Shown here piece by piece: positions 51,839-62,649 of a DNA stretch of 64,000 nt (position 1 is its first letter; every line of letters starts with the position of its first letter). Made by a program: the position numbers and the translations under genes. Origin of the DNA: Pyropia haitanensis (lineage: Eukaryota; Rhodophyta; Bangiophyceae; Bangiales; Bangiaceae); contig SDUX01000007.1 in NCBI GenBank assembly GCA_008729055.1, positions 3,237,590 through 3,301,589 of the forward strand, written 5' to 3'. The notes beneath the pieces were generated by a model, which had not been told where the DNA came from, did no database searches, and saw nothing but the letters and a program-made list of their open reading frames with translations.

Positions 51839-52755
51839 ATGGCGAGCGCGATGCCCCCCCCCCCCCGCCGCCGCCCCCGCCGCCGTCGATGATGGCGGGC
51901 GGCGCGACCGCGCCGCCGCCGCCGCCGCCCCCACCGGCCATGGCTGGCGGGGCGGACGTGCCCGCCGTCCCCGCCGTCCCCGCCGTGCCCGCCGTGCCCG
52001 CCGTCCCCGTCGCTGTTGAGGTGCCGGCGCCAATGTCGCCCGTCGAGGATGCGGCGGCGGCGGCGGTGGGCGTTGACACGGGGAGCATGCAGCCCAAGAG
52101 CCCGGTGGTGCATGGGACGTACGAGGCGGCGGAGGAGGAGGAGGAGGAGGAGGTGATGGTCAAGACGGAGTTTGTGTGGGCTGACGGCGCGGAGCATGAC
52201 GTCAAGCTGTCGGGGGCGTGGAACGGGTGGATGCCGGGTACGTGGGATGACGCGGTGGCTGTGTTGCGACGGGTGATGAGGGTGTGGAGCGTCGTCTGGC
52301 CGAGCCGGCTGATGTGTTTTCTGGGCGGCCGTTGTTTTATGGCTCTTTGCACGGCGTTGCGCATTATTACTGACGTTCGCCGTCTTGCGTATCTCCCTCG
52401 TTCCTGATATGTGCTCCCCACGCCTCCCCATGCCTCTGCTATTCACCTCATTTTTCCGCGTATGCTCACAGTCCAAATGTACCACGAGGGGGGTGGCATG
52501 TGGTCGGTGGTGACGCCCGTGCCCGCCGGCACCCACGAGTTCAAGTTTGTGGTGGACGGGGAGTGGAAGCACAGCACCCGCCACCCGACGGTCGGCGACG
52601 ACGAGGAGACGATGAACAACGTGCGGGTCATCCGGGGCCCGCCCAAGGCGTCGGCGCAGACGGCAGATGGCGCGTCGCCGCGGCCAGGCGGGACAGACCC
52701 AAGGACGCCGGCACCCCTGCCCGAGCAAAAGTCGGGCTGCTGCACGATTTCCTAG
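51839..52755 (+). CDS. AMPK-beta-like CBM48 glycogen/starch-binding protein with C-terminal CaaX box, two exons
   Basis: The ATG at 51839 (GTGCCATGG, MASAMPPP) enters the main frame through the 13-C run 51854-51866; ATG 51889 (MMAGG) is the in-frame alternative. After Val-Pro-Ala repeats and a poly-Glu stretch, the CBM48 fold starts MVKTEFVWADGAEHDVKLSG-AWNGWMP. Exon 1 stops at 52237 before GTACGT. The intron is 52238-52471, and exon 2 continues VQMYHEGGGMWSVVTPVPAG, THEFKFVVDGEWKHSTRHPT and VNNVRV-like MNNVRVI. This is the whole glycogen-binding domain of AMPK/SnRK1 beta subunits, with its W, K and N sugar-contact residues. The protein, about 210 residues, ends EQKSGCCTIS. CTIS is a farnesylation-type CaaX motif with an adjacent Cys. 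No ASC (beta C-terminal kinase-binding) domain follows the CBM. Confidence 0.85.
51951..52010 (+). repeat. Coding 9-bp tandem repeat (Val-Pro-Ala)
   Basis: Six or seven GTCCCCGCC/GTGCCCGCC units encode PAVPAVPAV upstream of the CBM48 domain. Confidence 0.85.
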
Positions 52756-54888
52756 GCCTCTCCGTGGGTGCCCCACGGAGCGGGTGGGGGGGGGGGTGGT
52801 GAGCAGACCGGCGGTGGGAGCCGGGGGGTGCAGAAGCTGGTGGTGCATCCGATCGAGCGCTCGCCCGGTCTGGGGGATCTTACCGTGGCAGGGGTGGCCA
52901 CGGGGGAGCTGTTGACCAGTCTCATGGTGGGGGATGGGCGACCTTGAGGCTGGCTGTCTTCTGCTCACGGGACGTTTTACGGCCTCGGTCTGTCTGTCGC
53001 GCTACCAATTGGGTGCAGCCGCTGGTTGCTGGTAGCCGGCGTGGTATGGTCTTTGCCTTGACGCAAGGTGTTTGTCGCACCGGCTGCTGCGACGCCAGCG
53101 CACGTGTTCTGTGCAGGCCGTGGCTACTGACGGTTGGCTCACCGCGCCTGGTCAGGGCAGGTTTGGGAGACGTGGAACGACGAGGACGCCAGCAGCGGTG
53201 GGAGGCGCTCCTGCTGTAGTCTGTGGGTCTTGTCTTGTGAAGGCTGTGAGCCGTGCGTCCGTATGAGAGAGCGTGTGTGCGATGCACTCTGGTTGATTCT
53301 TTTTTATTGAGTCGCTTTGTTTTGATCGTTGTGGTCTGGTGTCGCCACATGCGTACGACATCATGTGCGATCCTGCTGTGTACCTTTTTTTTTTTGTCGT
53401 CGGCACACTGTTTTCGTGGGTGTGGCATTATCTTTGGCTATGGCTGTACTCCGTGCTGTCGTGAGCCGCGGGCGGCGCCGCCCAACACGAGGAGGGACCA
53501 AGGGGCCGAGGGTCGGCAGCCTGGCCTGTACAATTATTGTTGTTTCGTGATGGAGCGTGGATGGCGGCGAGGTCAAGCACGTGGCGCTGCGTGCGACCCC
53601 TGCCGACGTCTCCCCAGGTGTGGTGCGGGAGGAAAGGGGTGGGTTGTTGGTGCCGCTGACGGGTGCGTAGCGGGCATCCCATGGGCGCGTGAGCGGCGGC
53701 GATGACTGAGCGGATGGGGTCCCAGCCGGCGCCGTCCCGACTGTGGACAGGCTGCCCGCAAGGACCGTGGCAGCAGCGTACAAGCACAGGATGTACGGAG
53801 GGTGTGCCTCGCGCCTGGAGCGGGCACCGGTAAACGGCGTACACGAACGAGGTTGGTGTTTTGATTGGGAAGACTTTTTTAGCTCTGGATTACCGCCTCG
53901 CTAATTGTCCATTCGTGCTATCGCGGCTGCCTTGCTCCCCTTGACTCGATGTGCCATCACGAACCCGCGCTGGTGACCGCCTCGCCGGCGGGTGCCGCCG
54001 CCGCCGCCGCGGCGCCACTGCCGCTGCCGTCGCCACCACCACCACCACCGCCGCCGCCGCCACCGTCCGCAACGCCGCATTCGACGGCGCTCCTCGAGGG
54101 CGGGCGAGCCCCCCGTGGCGGCGGCAGCGTCGGCGGTGACGGCGGCGGCGGCGGTGCCGCGTGCGTAGCCGCCGCCCCCCGCGTGCACGCTCCGGCTGGC
54201 GCGGCGGCCACCCGCCAACCGACCCCGCCGCCGCCCCGCCGGCACGCGCCGTCCACCACACCGCCGTGTCGGCGGCCGCGCCGGGGCGGTGCGTCCGCCG
54301 ACGGGGGAGCGACGGCCGTCGGCGCTCCGCCTTGGCCTCCCCGCCGCGGCCGCGGGGACGGGCGGCAGCCGCGCCGCGCGCGCGTGTGCGCACACGGCCG
54401 ACGCAACCCCGCCCGCCCGCCGCGTGGCGTCAGCCGACGGGAAGGCTAGTAGGGCGTCATGGGCCCTCCGTCCCCCCCGCGATTGCAAAGGAAAAAATTG
54501 GTCGCGGGCGGCTGACCAATTGTTTGCACCCTCCCCCGGCTGGCCCGCCCTTCCCTCCTGCTGCCGCCGGCCCCGCGCACCACCCCCCCCCCCCTCGTCT
54601 GTATCCAAAATCACCACTCGGAGGGGAGTTGCGGAGCGAGCGGGAGTGCGCCCGCACGAGGCGGTGGCAACTGACGCGCGCACGTCCGTCCGCCACCCCC
54701 CCCGGGGCGGTCTGCGTGCGCTCCCGCCGCCCTGACCTCCGCCCTCGCCGCGGCTTTTTGACTGCCCCCCCGTCCGCCGCCGCCCGACTCAACGTGTGCT
54801 GGCGCCTACGACAGTGGGCGCTACCTGCAGGAACGGAGGCGCGCCCTCACAGAGGTGCCCCTCTCTCTGCTCTTGGGAGCTGCCAACG
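52756..54888. other. Intergenic region, T-rich then GC-rich
   Basis: From 52950 to 53880 the plus strand is rich in G and T, with T10 near 53385, and the open frames are unconvincing. From 53950 to 54450 a minus-strand frame ends FVMAHRVKGSKAAAIARMDN before a TAG. It might be an exon end, but the sequence upstream of it is Arg/Gly shadow. 54470-54780 is mixed. No gene is supported. Confidence 0.45.
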
Positions 54889-55512
54889 ATGGGTGGGAGC
54901 GGCGGCGGCGGCAGCGGCGGCGGCGGGGGCAGTGACACCGAGGCGTGCCTGGCCAGCCGCATGAGGTGGCTGATGCTCGACGCCCACACCGCCGACTGCA
55001 CCGTGGAAGTGGGGGGCGTCGAGTTCCCGTGCCACAAGTGCATCCTTGCCAACGCGAGCCCCGTTTTCCGCACCATGCTGTACGACGCGGGGATGCGGGA
55101 ACAGCGAGACGGCCGCACCCCGTGGCCTGCTCATCGCGCAGGCCGCGGAGCTGGCCGTCGCGGCGCTTGGTCTCCCACACTTCCCGTGCACAGCGGCCTC
55201 CACAGCGGTGGTCGCATGCATTGGGGCGGGAGCGGACCCGGAAGACACACGGCGGCGGCGGAGGAGGGCGAAGAGGAGGGTGGCGGCCGCGATGGGCGGC
55301 GCCATTGGAGGGTGGGGGGGGGAGCGGGGGCGTCACGCAGCGGAGGGGGCGAGCGGGGCGACGACGGCCCCGGCGGGGAAGACCTCGCCGGGGTCAGCGA
55401 GGGGGCGCTGCTCCCCGGCCCCCGTTTAGCCACAGTCAATCAACCCTCTCCCATCAGTTACCGCCTCCAACGAGCCATTGCCTACCACTCGCGGGCACCC
55501 CCACGTACCTAG
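54889..55512 (+). CDS. BTB/POZ-domain fragment
   Basis: From ATG 54889 a Gly/Ser tract leads into MRWLMLDAHTADCTVEVGGV-EFPCHKCILANASPVFRTML. This is the first half of a BTB/POZ fold (D[VC]T[LV]xV.g..f.cHk.iLa..S.vF...l). The second half is missing in this frame. A neighbouring frame carries GLLIAQAAELAVAALGLPHF (55130-55190), which could be its continuation after an intron ending CATCGCGCAG or after an indel. BTB proteins mostly act as dimeric adaptors for cullin-3 ligases. The gene is broken, incompletely modelled or truncated; the stop at 55510 is in the first frame only. Confidence 0.5.
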   Translation: MGGSGGGGSGGGGGSDTEACLASRMRWLMLDAHTADCTVEVGGVEFPCHKCILANASPVFRTMLYDAGMREQRDGRTPWPAHRAGRGAGRRGAWSPTLPVHSGLHSGGRMHWGGSGPGRHTAAAEEGEEEGGGRDGRRHWRVGGGAGASRSGGGERGDDGPGGEDLAGVSEGALLPGPRLATVNQPSPISYRLQRAIAYHSRAPPRT

Positions 55513-57548
55513 CGTGTCTGTCAAAGTGTAGGGGCCAGCGCGACGCTCCTCATCAGGGGCGGACCGTCGGGGGCGGGGCCCACCACGGCCTCACCATGGA
55601 AACACAGCCCCCGTCTCAGAAACCGTGGCCACCGACGGCCCGCCGTCGTCCTCCCCGTCAGTCCACGCCACCGCCACCTTCGTCCCCCCCGTCAGCCTTA
55701 TCTCGGCCCAGCAACGCCTGACTGCGACATACCAAGACGAGGGGCGGGCAGCCGCACCGCCGCCGCCGCCGCCGCCGCCTCCCCCCCTTACTGTGGCTGA
55801 AAGGGCCCGCGGCGGTCAAACCCTCGCCACTCACGCGAGGGAGGGATGTGCGCGCAGCGAACGGGAGAAAAGCGGGGTAGGGTGTGAAAGCTAGCAGTAG
55901 GGTGGGTACTGCCGGGAGGGGACCCGCCGGGGTCTCCCCCCGCCTCCTCCCCCCCTCCCCCCCGCCCACCCTTCGTGCCGAAGGCCGCGCCGACCCGTAC
56001 GGCGGCGACTTGCAGTGACCAGGTGGCCCGTGCGTCGTCTTGGCGACTCGTTGACGCCAGCCAACAGACGGCTGGGGGGGACCGGCTGCCGACGCAGGGG
56101 CGCCACGTGTACAGTGCAGTCAGGCCCCAGGTGCGGGTCCGTGTGCTCGGCCCGGCGGCGAGGCCGCCCGCGCCAAAACCACGGCGTCGCGGCTGGCGGC
56201 GCGGTCGCAGCGGGGATGGGGAGGGAGGGAAAGGGTCCTCTACCTTGACTGCTGTGCTGCGCCGCGGTCAGTCGCCAGATGCGGCTGCAACGGTGGACGA
56301 GATGGACATGACGACCGCCAGTCCCATTACGAGAGGTACCACGGTTCGCTCTCGAGCGCCAGTCGCCTGGGCGTGGGTGTACTTTTCACTGTCACCCCCG
56401 TCGCGGAGACGACCCCCTGAGTGACATTCGTGCGACGAGAGTCGGGGCGTTGGTCACGGGGTGCCGCCCTCGCAGCGTCTTTCACGGCGGGCTAGAGTCG
56501 AGGAGGCGCGGCGGCGGGCGGTAATGTCTTTGTTTTTGCTGTGGTTTTGGTTTCTTGTTTTTCTTGCGGCTTGTTGGAAGGGCTGTGCGCCAGAGCAAGC
56601 ACCCTGTGGCCGTCCGCGTCCCCCGCGGGAAAAACCCGGTCGTTTCGCGCGTGCCCCCCTGCGCCGCGGCACGCGGCTGCCCCTCGCCAAGTCCGTTGGT
56701 GGCTCCCCTCCCCTCCGCCACACCGCACGCCCCCCGAGGCGGTCCAGCCGCGCGTCGACGAGGCGGTGGCTGGTGCACCCCGCACCGACGCGCGTAGCGG
56801 GACAGCCGATCCCGCCCGAGGGGAGCCGCGCCCCGCGCGCGGTCCGTCGGCCACGCGTGGGATGCGTGTTTTGTGCGTCCGCGCCACTGGAGCCACCGAC
56901 GAGAGGTCCCCACGCGTCAAGTCTGCAGGGACTGCCACGCGGGGGGGGGGAGGGGGGAGCTCCACCGGCGGCTGCGAGCACAGCTCGATGGGCAGGGGTG
57001 GGTACTGGTGGGGGGGCGGGGGGGGGGGAGGAGCAGTGGCCGGCGCAAAGGCTGCTCCACTGGCGCTCGCAGGTTGGCGCGTGCCTGCAGTGACATCTGG
57101 CGGTGGCGGCAGTGGCCGTAGTCGTCTCTGACACCGCCGTCACGCGCGCCTAGTGGCGTGCCGCCGGGGGGGGGGGGGGAGGCACAGAGCGGGGGAAGCC
57201 GTCACAGACGGGGGGGGAAGGGACAAGGGGCGGCGGGAGATGGACGCGTCATCAGGTTTGGATTGCGGGCGGCGGAGGGGCGGAGACATGCGGCCAAGGT
57301 GTGGACGGAGGTCGGGCTGGGGAGAAAAGAGGTGTCGAGGGTTGCCCAGGGCCGTACCAACGGGGCACGTCCGATGGTCCGCGACGAACCGGATACGAGG
57401 CCACGTGGAGATCGCACAGGGGATCGATGACCAGGACGGGGGATCACGCGGGCGCGGACGGGGATCACACGCCGGCCGTCATCCGCCCCCCCCCCCCTCC
57501 CCCCCCGGACCCCCCGTGCAGTGCGCCACCCCCCCGTCCATCAAGCCA
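55513..57548. other. Intergenic region
   Basis: It has mixed composition with simple runs (GCC repeats near 55763-55785) and no recognisable domain. A frame at 56524 beginning MSLFLLWFWFLVFLAACW looks like a signal peptide but comes from a T-rich patch and continues as Arg/Pro shadow. 57160-57480 is G-rich 3' flank of the copper monooxygenase gene. Confidence 0.5.
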
Positions 57549-58780
57549 TCAGGCAGCCGCAGCGCCGCACGTCGGGGCCCCCCCAAACGGCGACGAAAAC
57601 CCGCCCGTGTCGGCCCGCGCGGTACTGTCAATGGCCAGCACGGACCCCGGCGGCTGCGGGACGCTGAGCCCCCCACAAAACGTGCCGACCGTGCCGTTGG
57701 CGGCCGCCACGGGCGCGCAGAACGACAGCCGCGGCGGGTCCGCGGCGCCCGGGGTGGCCGCCGCCAGCGTCGGCCGCGGGTAGACAAACAGGAAGGAGAT
57801 GCACATCTCGTCCGGGGTGCCCAGCCCAAACACTGGCGGCGCGCCGTGCCGCGCGGTAACCTTGGCCACGCCGTACGCGCACGACACGCGGAGCTCGTCG
57901 CCGGGGTGGAGGGTGGTGTTGGCGTACAGCAGCGTGTTGCGCTGGTGCTCGTTGCTCCAGTACGCGCTGCCTTCGATGGTGCGCACAAACGCACCCTGGC
58001 GGTACAGGTTGGTCCACAGCCGCAGGCCCGTCAGGTGTGCGTGGAGCATCGACGCAAAGACGGTGACGGGCCGCTGCATCCGGGACGTGCACTCGGACGG
58101 GCACGAAAAGGTGTAGTTGCGGTTGCCCTCCACGGCCTGGCCTTGAAGGGAGACGAGCGCATCGCCGATGGAGATGGTGCCGGCCTCATGCTGCCGGGGG
58201 GTGTCGGCAAAGTGTAGCCGCACCGACGAGTTGTCCGTCAACCCAGCCACGCCTGTGGGGTTGTCGTAATGCGTTTGGAGGACGTAGTACCGTTCCTCCT
58301 CGGTGACGGGGAAGCCGACGTCGGGGGGCATCACCAGCGGGTCGGCGCCAACGGCCCACCTGCACGGCAATGGGAAAAACACAGAGGAGACAATCCCACA
58401 ACAAGGACCTCTCAAGGAGCACCAGCAAAACACCAGCAGGCCGACGGATGGTCAGTGAGTGCGACAAACGCCCGCTGGAGACACAGCCGTGCCACCACCC
58501 GCTCGTACCGGTGCGCGTGTGCGTGGACCGCCCCACCCCAAGCCCTCTTCCCATCCCTCTCCTCGCCTTCCTCTCACCCTCAACCAAACCCACAACGCCA
58601 ACCTACGCCCACACAATGTCGCGGCAGTTTGGCTTCTCGCCAAAGCACGTGCCCGGCGTCGTAAACTTGTCCCACAGCCCCGCCTGGGCACACGAAAAGA
58701 GGACCATGTGGTGAACCATCTTGCCCGCCGCGGACGCCTTGTCCACCACCACCTCGGCGGCCACCACCTGCCGCCGCCGC

Positions 58781-58821
<41 letters not shown>

Positions 58822-59628
58822 GCCCGCCACCGGCAGGTCGACCGTAAAGGACGCGCACGCGTACTCGGTGCGGTTGGTCGGGATGGGGTAGCCGCGCATG
58901 GTCAGCAGCTGGCTCGCCACCGCGTCAGCGGGCAGCCGCCCCGCGGCGGCCAAGCCACGGTCGCCCGTCGCGGCGGGCCCCGTCGCGGTCAGGTCCACCG
59001 CGACGCTCTTGCGGCGGCCACCATGGTGTGCCCAGCCGTCGCCATACGCGTACAGGAGGACGTTGCGGCCCGCCACAATCGGCCGGTCCTCCGCGGGGTC
59101 CCCCGCCGCCAGGCGGCGAGACACCTCCAGCGTCATTGTGCCGGCAGCCGCGTCGACGGCACAGCCGTCGAGGTGCCACGTCGGCTTGGCACCACACGCG
59201 TCCGCGTCGGGGTAGGCGCGCCGGCCGCCGCCGGCGGCCGAGCCGAGCGGGTACGCCACCGCCGGCACGTGCCGGTCGACGATGGTGCACGTCGGCGGGG
59301 GGCGACCAAAGTCGGCGGTGACCATGTCCGCGCCGAGCATGCCACCCGACGTTGGCTCCCCGACGCCCAGCCCCAGCCACAGGGCGGTCGCGGCGGTGGT
59401 GACCACCGCCGCGTCGGTAATGACCAGCCCAAACCGCACGGCGGTGTCGTTGAGCACCCAGTGGAGTGTCGCGACCGACGGCTCCAGCACCGCCGACGAG
59501 CCGTACGTTCCCAAGCCGGTGGTGGTGGGGGCGGCCGCCGCCGCCACCACCGCCACCACGGCGGCCGCCGCAGCCACCACCGCCACCACGGCGGCCGCCG
59601 CCGCCGCGGCGGCGGACCGCAACGGCAT
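57549..59628 (-). CDS. DOMON plus copper type II ascorbate-dependent monooxygenase (DBH/MOXD-like), two exons
   Basis: Exon 1 (59628-58607) starts MPLRS and an AAAVVAVV-repeat signal peptide. A DOMON domain follows (LEPSVATLHWVLNDTAVRFG ... GLGVGEPTSGGMLGADMV ... ILYAYG-like VLLYAYGDG), then the first copper domain with H306-H307-M308 in KMVHHMVLFSC and the paired cysteines TPGTCF and PNCRDIVWA. Exon 1 ends before GTAGGT; the intron is 58606-58360. Exon 2 (58359-57549) gives A-WAVGADPLVMP, YYVLQTHYDNP (third CuH ligand region), SMLHAHLTGLRLW (the HxH pair of CuM) and GTPDEMCISF (the CuM methionine). This 610-residue protein has the architecture of dopamine beta-hydroxylase/MOXD1: a secretory, ascorbate- and copper-dependent hydroxylase. 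The substrate is unknown. The C-terminal 60 residues are low complexity without a clear membrane anchor. Confidence 0.93.
59536..59598. repeat. 30-bp tandem duplication inside the signal-peptide coding region
   Basis: The unit GCCACCACCGCCACCACGGC(GGCCGCCGC) occurs twice and encodes the duplicated AAAVVAVV motif of the monooxygenase leader. Confidence 0.8.
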
Positions 59629-60110
59629 GGCCCCGAGGATGAACGCGCGCGACGGGTGTCGAGCGTATCGAGCGTGCGCCGTGCCGCGACTGCAGCGGGG
59701 TGTCCCCCCACACTAGAGGAGCGTGTGGGGAGCGGGAGCAGGACGGGGGCGACGCAAGCGCCCACAGGGGCAAAAGGGCACAAGAGCGGCGCCGGTCGCT
59801 GCGCGCGCCGGTGGCCCGCGTGCGCCCCCGCGCCGAGCCAAACGGGCCACCGCCACGCCGCGCCGGCGGCGGCAACCACCCGCGCGTCCCGACCGGATCG
59901 ACCGCGGCGGGCCACCCCGACGCCGCCGCGGGGCGGCCGCCACTCCCCCCCCACTCGGTGCGGGCCGGCGGCCGCCGAGGCGGAGCGGCGGCGGCGGCGC
60001 GCGCAGCGGGGGGGCGCCGCCGCCGCCGCCCACGCGGCGGCGGCACGCACGGCGCGCACGCGCACGGGCGGCGGCCGCCCCCGCCGCACGGCACGCCCGC
60101 TTCCAGGAAG

Positions 60111-60158
<48 letters not shown>

Positions 60159-62649
60159 GCGCCGCGCGCGGCGTCCCCCACCGCGCGCGCCGGGCCGTGG
60201 CCGCCCGTGCGGGCGGGGGCGGCCGGCAGCCGCCGCCGGTGGTGCGCACCCCATCCGCGGCGGCGTGGCGGTTGCCGCGGTCGGGGTACCCCCTTGGCTT
60301 GGGCGGAGCGAGCGCCGCCGCCGCCGGTGGCGGCCGGGACGACCGCGTCGCGCCGGGCGGGCCGGCCGCCAGTGGCGGTGGCCGCGAGGGGTGGCGGCTC
60401 CGCGCGGGGGGGGGGGGGGGGGACCAGGCACAGCTCCCGCCGCGGCGGCGGCGGGGCCCCCCCACCGCGGCGGCGGCGGGGCCCGCCGCCCCTCCTCCCC
60501 CCCTCCCCCCCCCCACCCCCCCACCCCCCCACCCCCCCCCAACGCAGTCCAGCGGGGCGGCTCCCGTCGCCGCCGCCGCCCAGCGCGCGGCGCCCCCCCC
60601 CCCCCCAAACGCCGCCGCCGCGCGGGTCTCCCGCGCGGCCGCCCCGCGCCGCCCAGATCATCGGGCGGCGGCGGCCGCCTCGGGCGGGGCCGCGCGGACG
60701 CCGCCCGCGCCCGCCCCCGCCGCGGCGCCGCCACCGCCGCGGCGGGCGGCGCGGCCGGCCCTGCCCCGCCCGCCCGCCGCGGTCTCGCCGCCCGCCGCCC
60801 GCGCGTTCCGGCCGCGTGCGTTGGCGCAACGGCGGGGTGGCCGCGCGCCGGCGCGGCGCGGCGCGGCGTGGCGGGGCGCGGCGGGGCGCGGGTGCCGCCC
60901 CCCCCCCCCTCTCCCCCCCCCACTCTGCTTTTTTTTCCGTCTCCCCCCCCAACGTCCAAACGGCCCCCACCCCCGAGGGGGCGACCGCCGCCGCCGGCAG
61001 GGCGGTCGGCGTTGACCCGCGCGCGGGGCCACCCCCGCGTCGGACGCGGCCAACCCCCCCCCCCCCCCCACCCGCCCGCCACGCCAGGTCCCGCCCGGCC
61101 GCGTCCACCCGGCCGCGGCACCGCCCGTGTCGGTGGGCGCCCACCGACGGGGAACAGTGGCCGCGCGCCGCCACCGCCGCGGCGTGGTGGCTCCCGCGTC
61201 CGCCGCACGACGCGTCGGTGTGCGGGCACCCCGCGTGGGCCGCCCCCCGCCGGGGACACACCGCGGTGGGGGGGCGCGCGTCCGCGCGGCCTGCGCCGTG
61301 GCGGTGTGTACCCCCTGGACGTGCCACGGCGGTGTACACCGCCGTCGGACGGGGAAGGGGGGGGGGGGGCGCCGGGGGTTTGGGGGGGGGGGACGCCGCC
61401 GGCGGTGGGGGGGTGGTGGTGGGCGCGCCCGCCGTCGCCGCTGGGGGGGGACGCCGACCGTGGGGGGGGTGTCGTGAAGGGCCGCGGTGGGCGCGACGCC
61501 ATCCCGCCTGCTGCCGCCGCGTCGGCGGCGGTCGGCACCCGCTCTGCAGCCGGGCGCTCTCTGAGAGAGAGGGGGAAGGACGGCGGCGGCGGAGGGAGGG
61601 GAGCGGCGGCGGCGGCCACGCCGAGTGCAAGCCCGTCGCCGCCCAAAACACCACCGCGCCATGCCAGGTACCCCCACCCTCCTACAGACCGCCACCACCC
61701 GCAGCCCCCGCCGCCCCCCCCGACGGCAGCGCCGGCCAGACCACCGCCGGGAGGCCGCCGCCCATGGCGGCCGCGGCGGCGGCGGCCGCCCCAAACACCC
61801 CCCACCACACCCGGCCGCGCCGGCCCGTTGGCCGCGCGGCCGCCCCCTCCCCCCACCGACGCCCACGGGCGTCGCTGCCGCCGCTGCGTGTGTGCCGCCG
61901 GCCACGCGGCGGCGGTGGGCCGCCCGCGTCATCCCCGGCGCGGCGCAGGGCGGTACGGGCGGCAGCCCAAGCGCGGCCGCCACCCGCGGCACACGGCAAG
62001 CGTCGGGCCGCCCGCGCGGTCTGGCGTCGCCGTTGCCGCCCCCGTCAGCCCCTCCAGCCGACGTGGGCGGCTCCCCCGCTCCTCCCGTCCCCCATCTTGG
62101 CGGCCGCCCCAGCGCTCCTCGCTGGCCGCGACGTCGGCCGCGGCGACGGCGGCAATCGTCGACAGCACCGACTCGGGGCGTGGAAGAGCGGCACACCAGT
62201 AATTGGCGCCGAACGTTGTGAACTACAATGATCCACACCGATCTTCGCAGGCCAAAAGTCGAACGTCGTCAATGAAAACCACGGGGGGGTGGAAGCTCGC
62301 GGCCGCACGTGCAACGTGCGCGTCCAGCAGGCGTGCAGGAGCGCGCGCCCAACCACAAGTCGGTCGCCCCCTCGCCGTTCCATCCTCCCCGTCTGCACGT
62401 CCAGGTCCTCGCCTTGCTCGGCCACCACCCACGCCGGCGCGGCCGCCCGCTTGTCAGCCCGTGGAAAGGCCACTGTGCCTCCCCCGGGGCTGGCATCCAC
62501 GCGGTCGTCTGTGACCCGTGGCGGCTCGGCCGCCGCCCTCTCTTTGTTTGAGTTGCGGCCTCCCCCCTCGGGTGCCCTCCTGCCCCTGGCGCTGCCACCC
62601 TCTCCCCCCTCCCCCCCCCACTCCCCGCGGCGCTCCCTCTCCCCCTGCC
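59629..62649. other. 3-kb GC-rich spacer with poly-A and many homopolymers, no gene recognised
   Basis: It includes a 46-base A run (60111-60156), CACCCCC repeats (60500-60540) and numerous C/G runs. The kilobase-long ORFs spanning 58459-62231 on both strands are repeats of Pro/Arg/Gly and look like products of composition, not genes. 62200-62330 is less GC-rich, and 62560-62640 is a C/T-rich leader to the last gene. Confidence 0.5.
60111..60156 (+). repeat. Poly-A tract, 46 bases
   Basis: It is an uninterrupted run of A in DNA that is otherwise about 80% GC. It could be a retroposed-RNA tail; no target-site duplication is evident. Confidence 0.9.

Noticed and set aside
56524..57093. ORF starting MSLFLLWFWFLVFLAACW, resembling a signal peptide
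   Set aside because: The hydrophobic start comes from a T-rich patch unlike the local codon use, and the rest is Arg/Pro shadow overlapping an equally open minus frame.
58459..62231. Plus- and minus-strand ORFs of 840-1250 codons
   Set aside because: They run through the copper monooxygenase in antisense, the poly-A tract and homopolymers. Composition is Pro/Arg/Gly/Ala without motifs.
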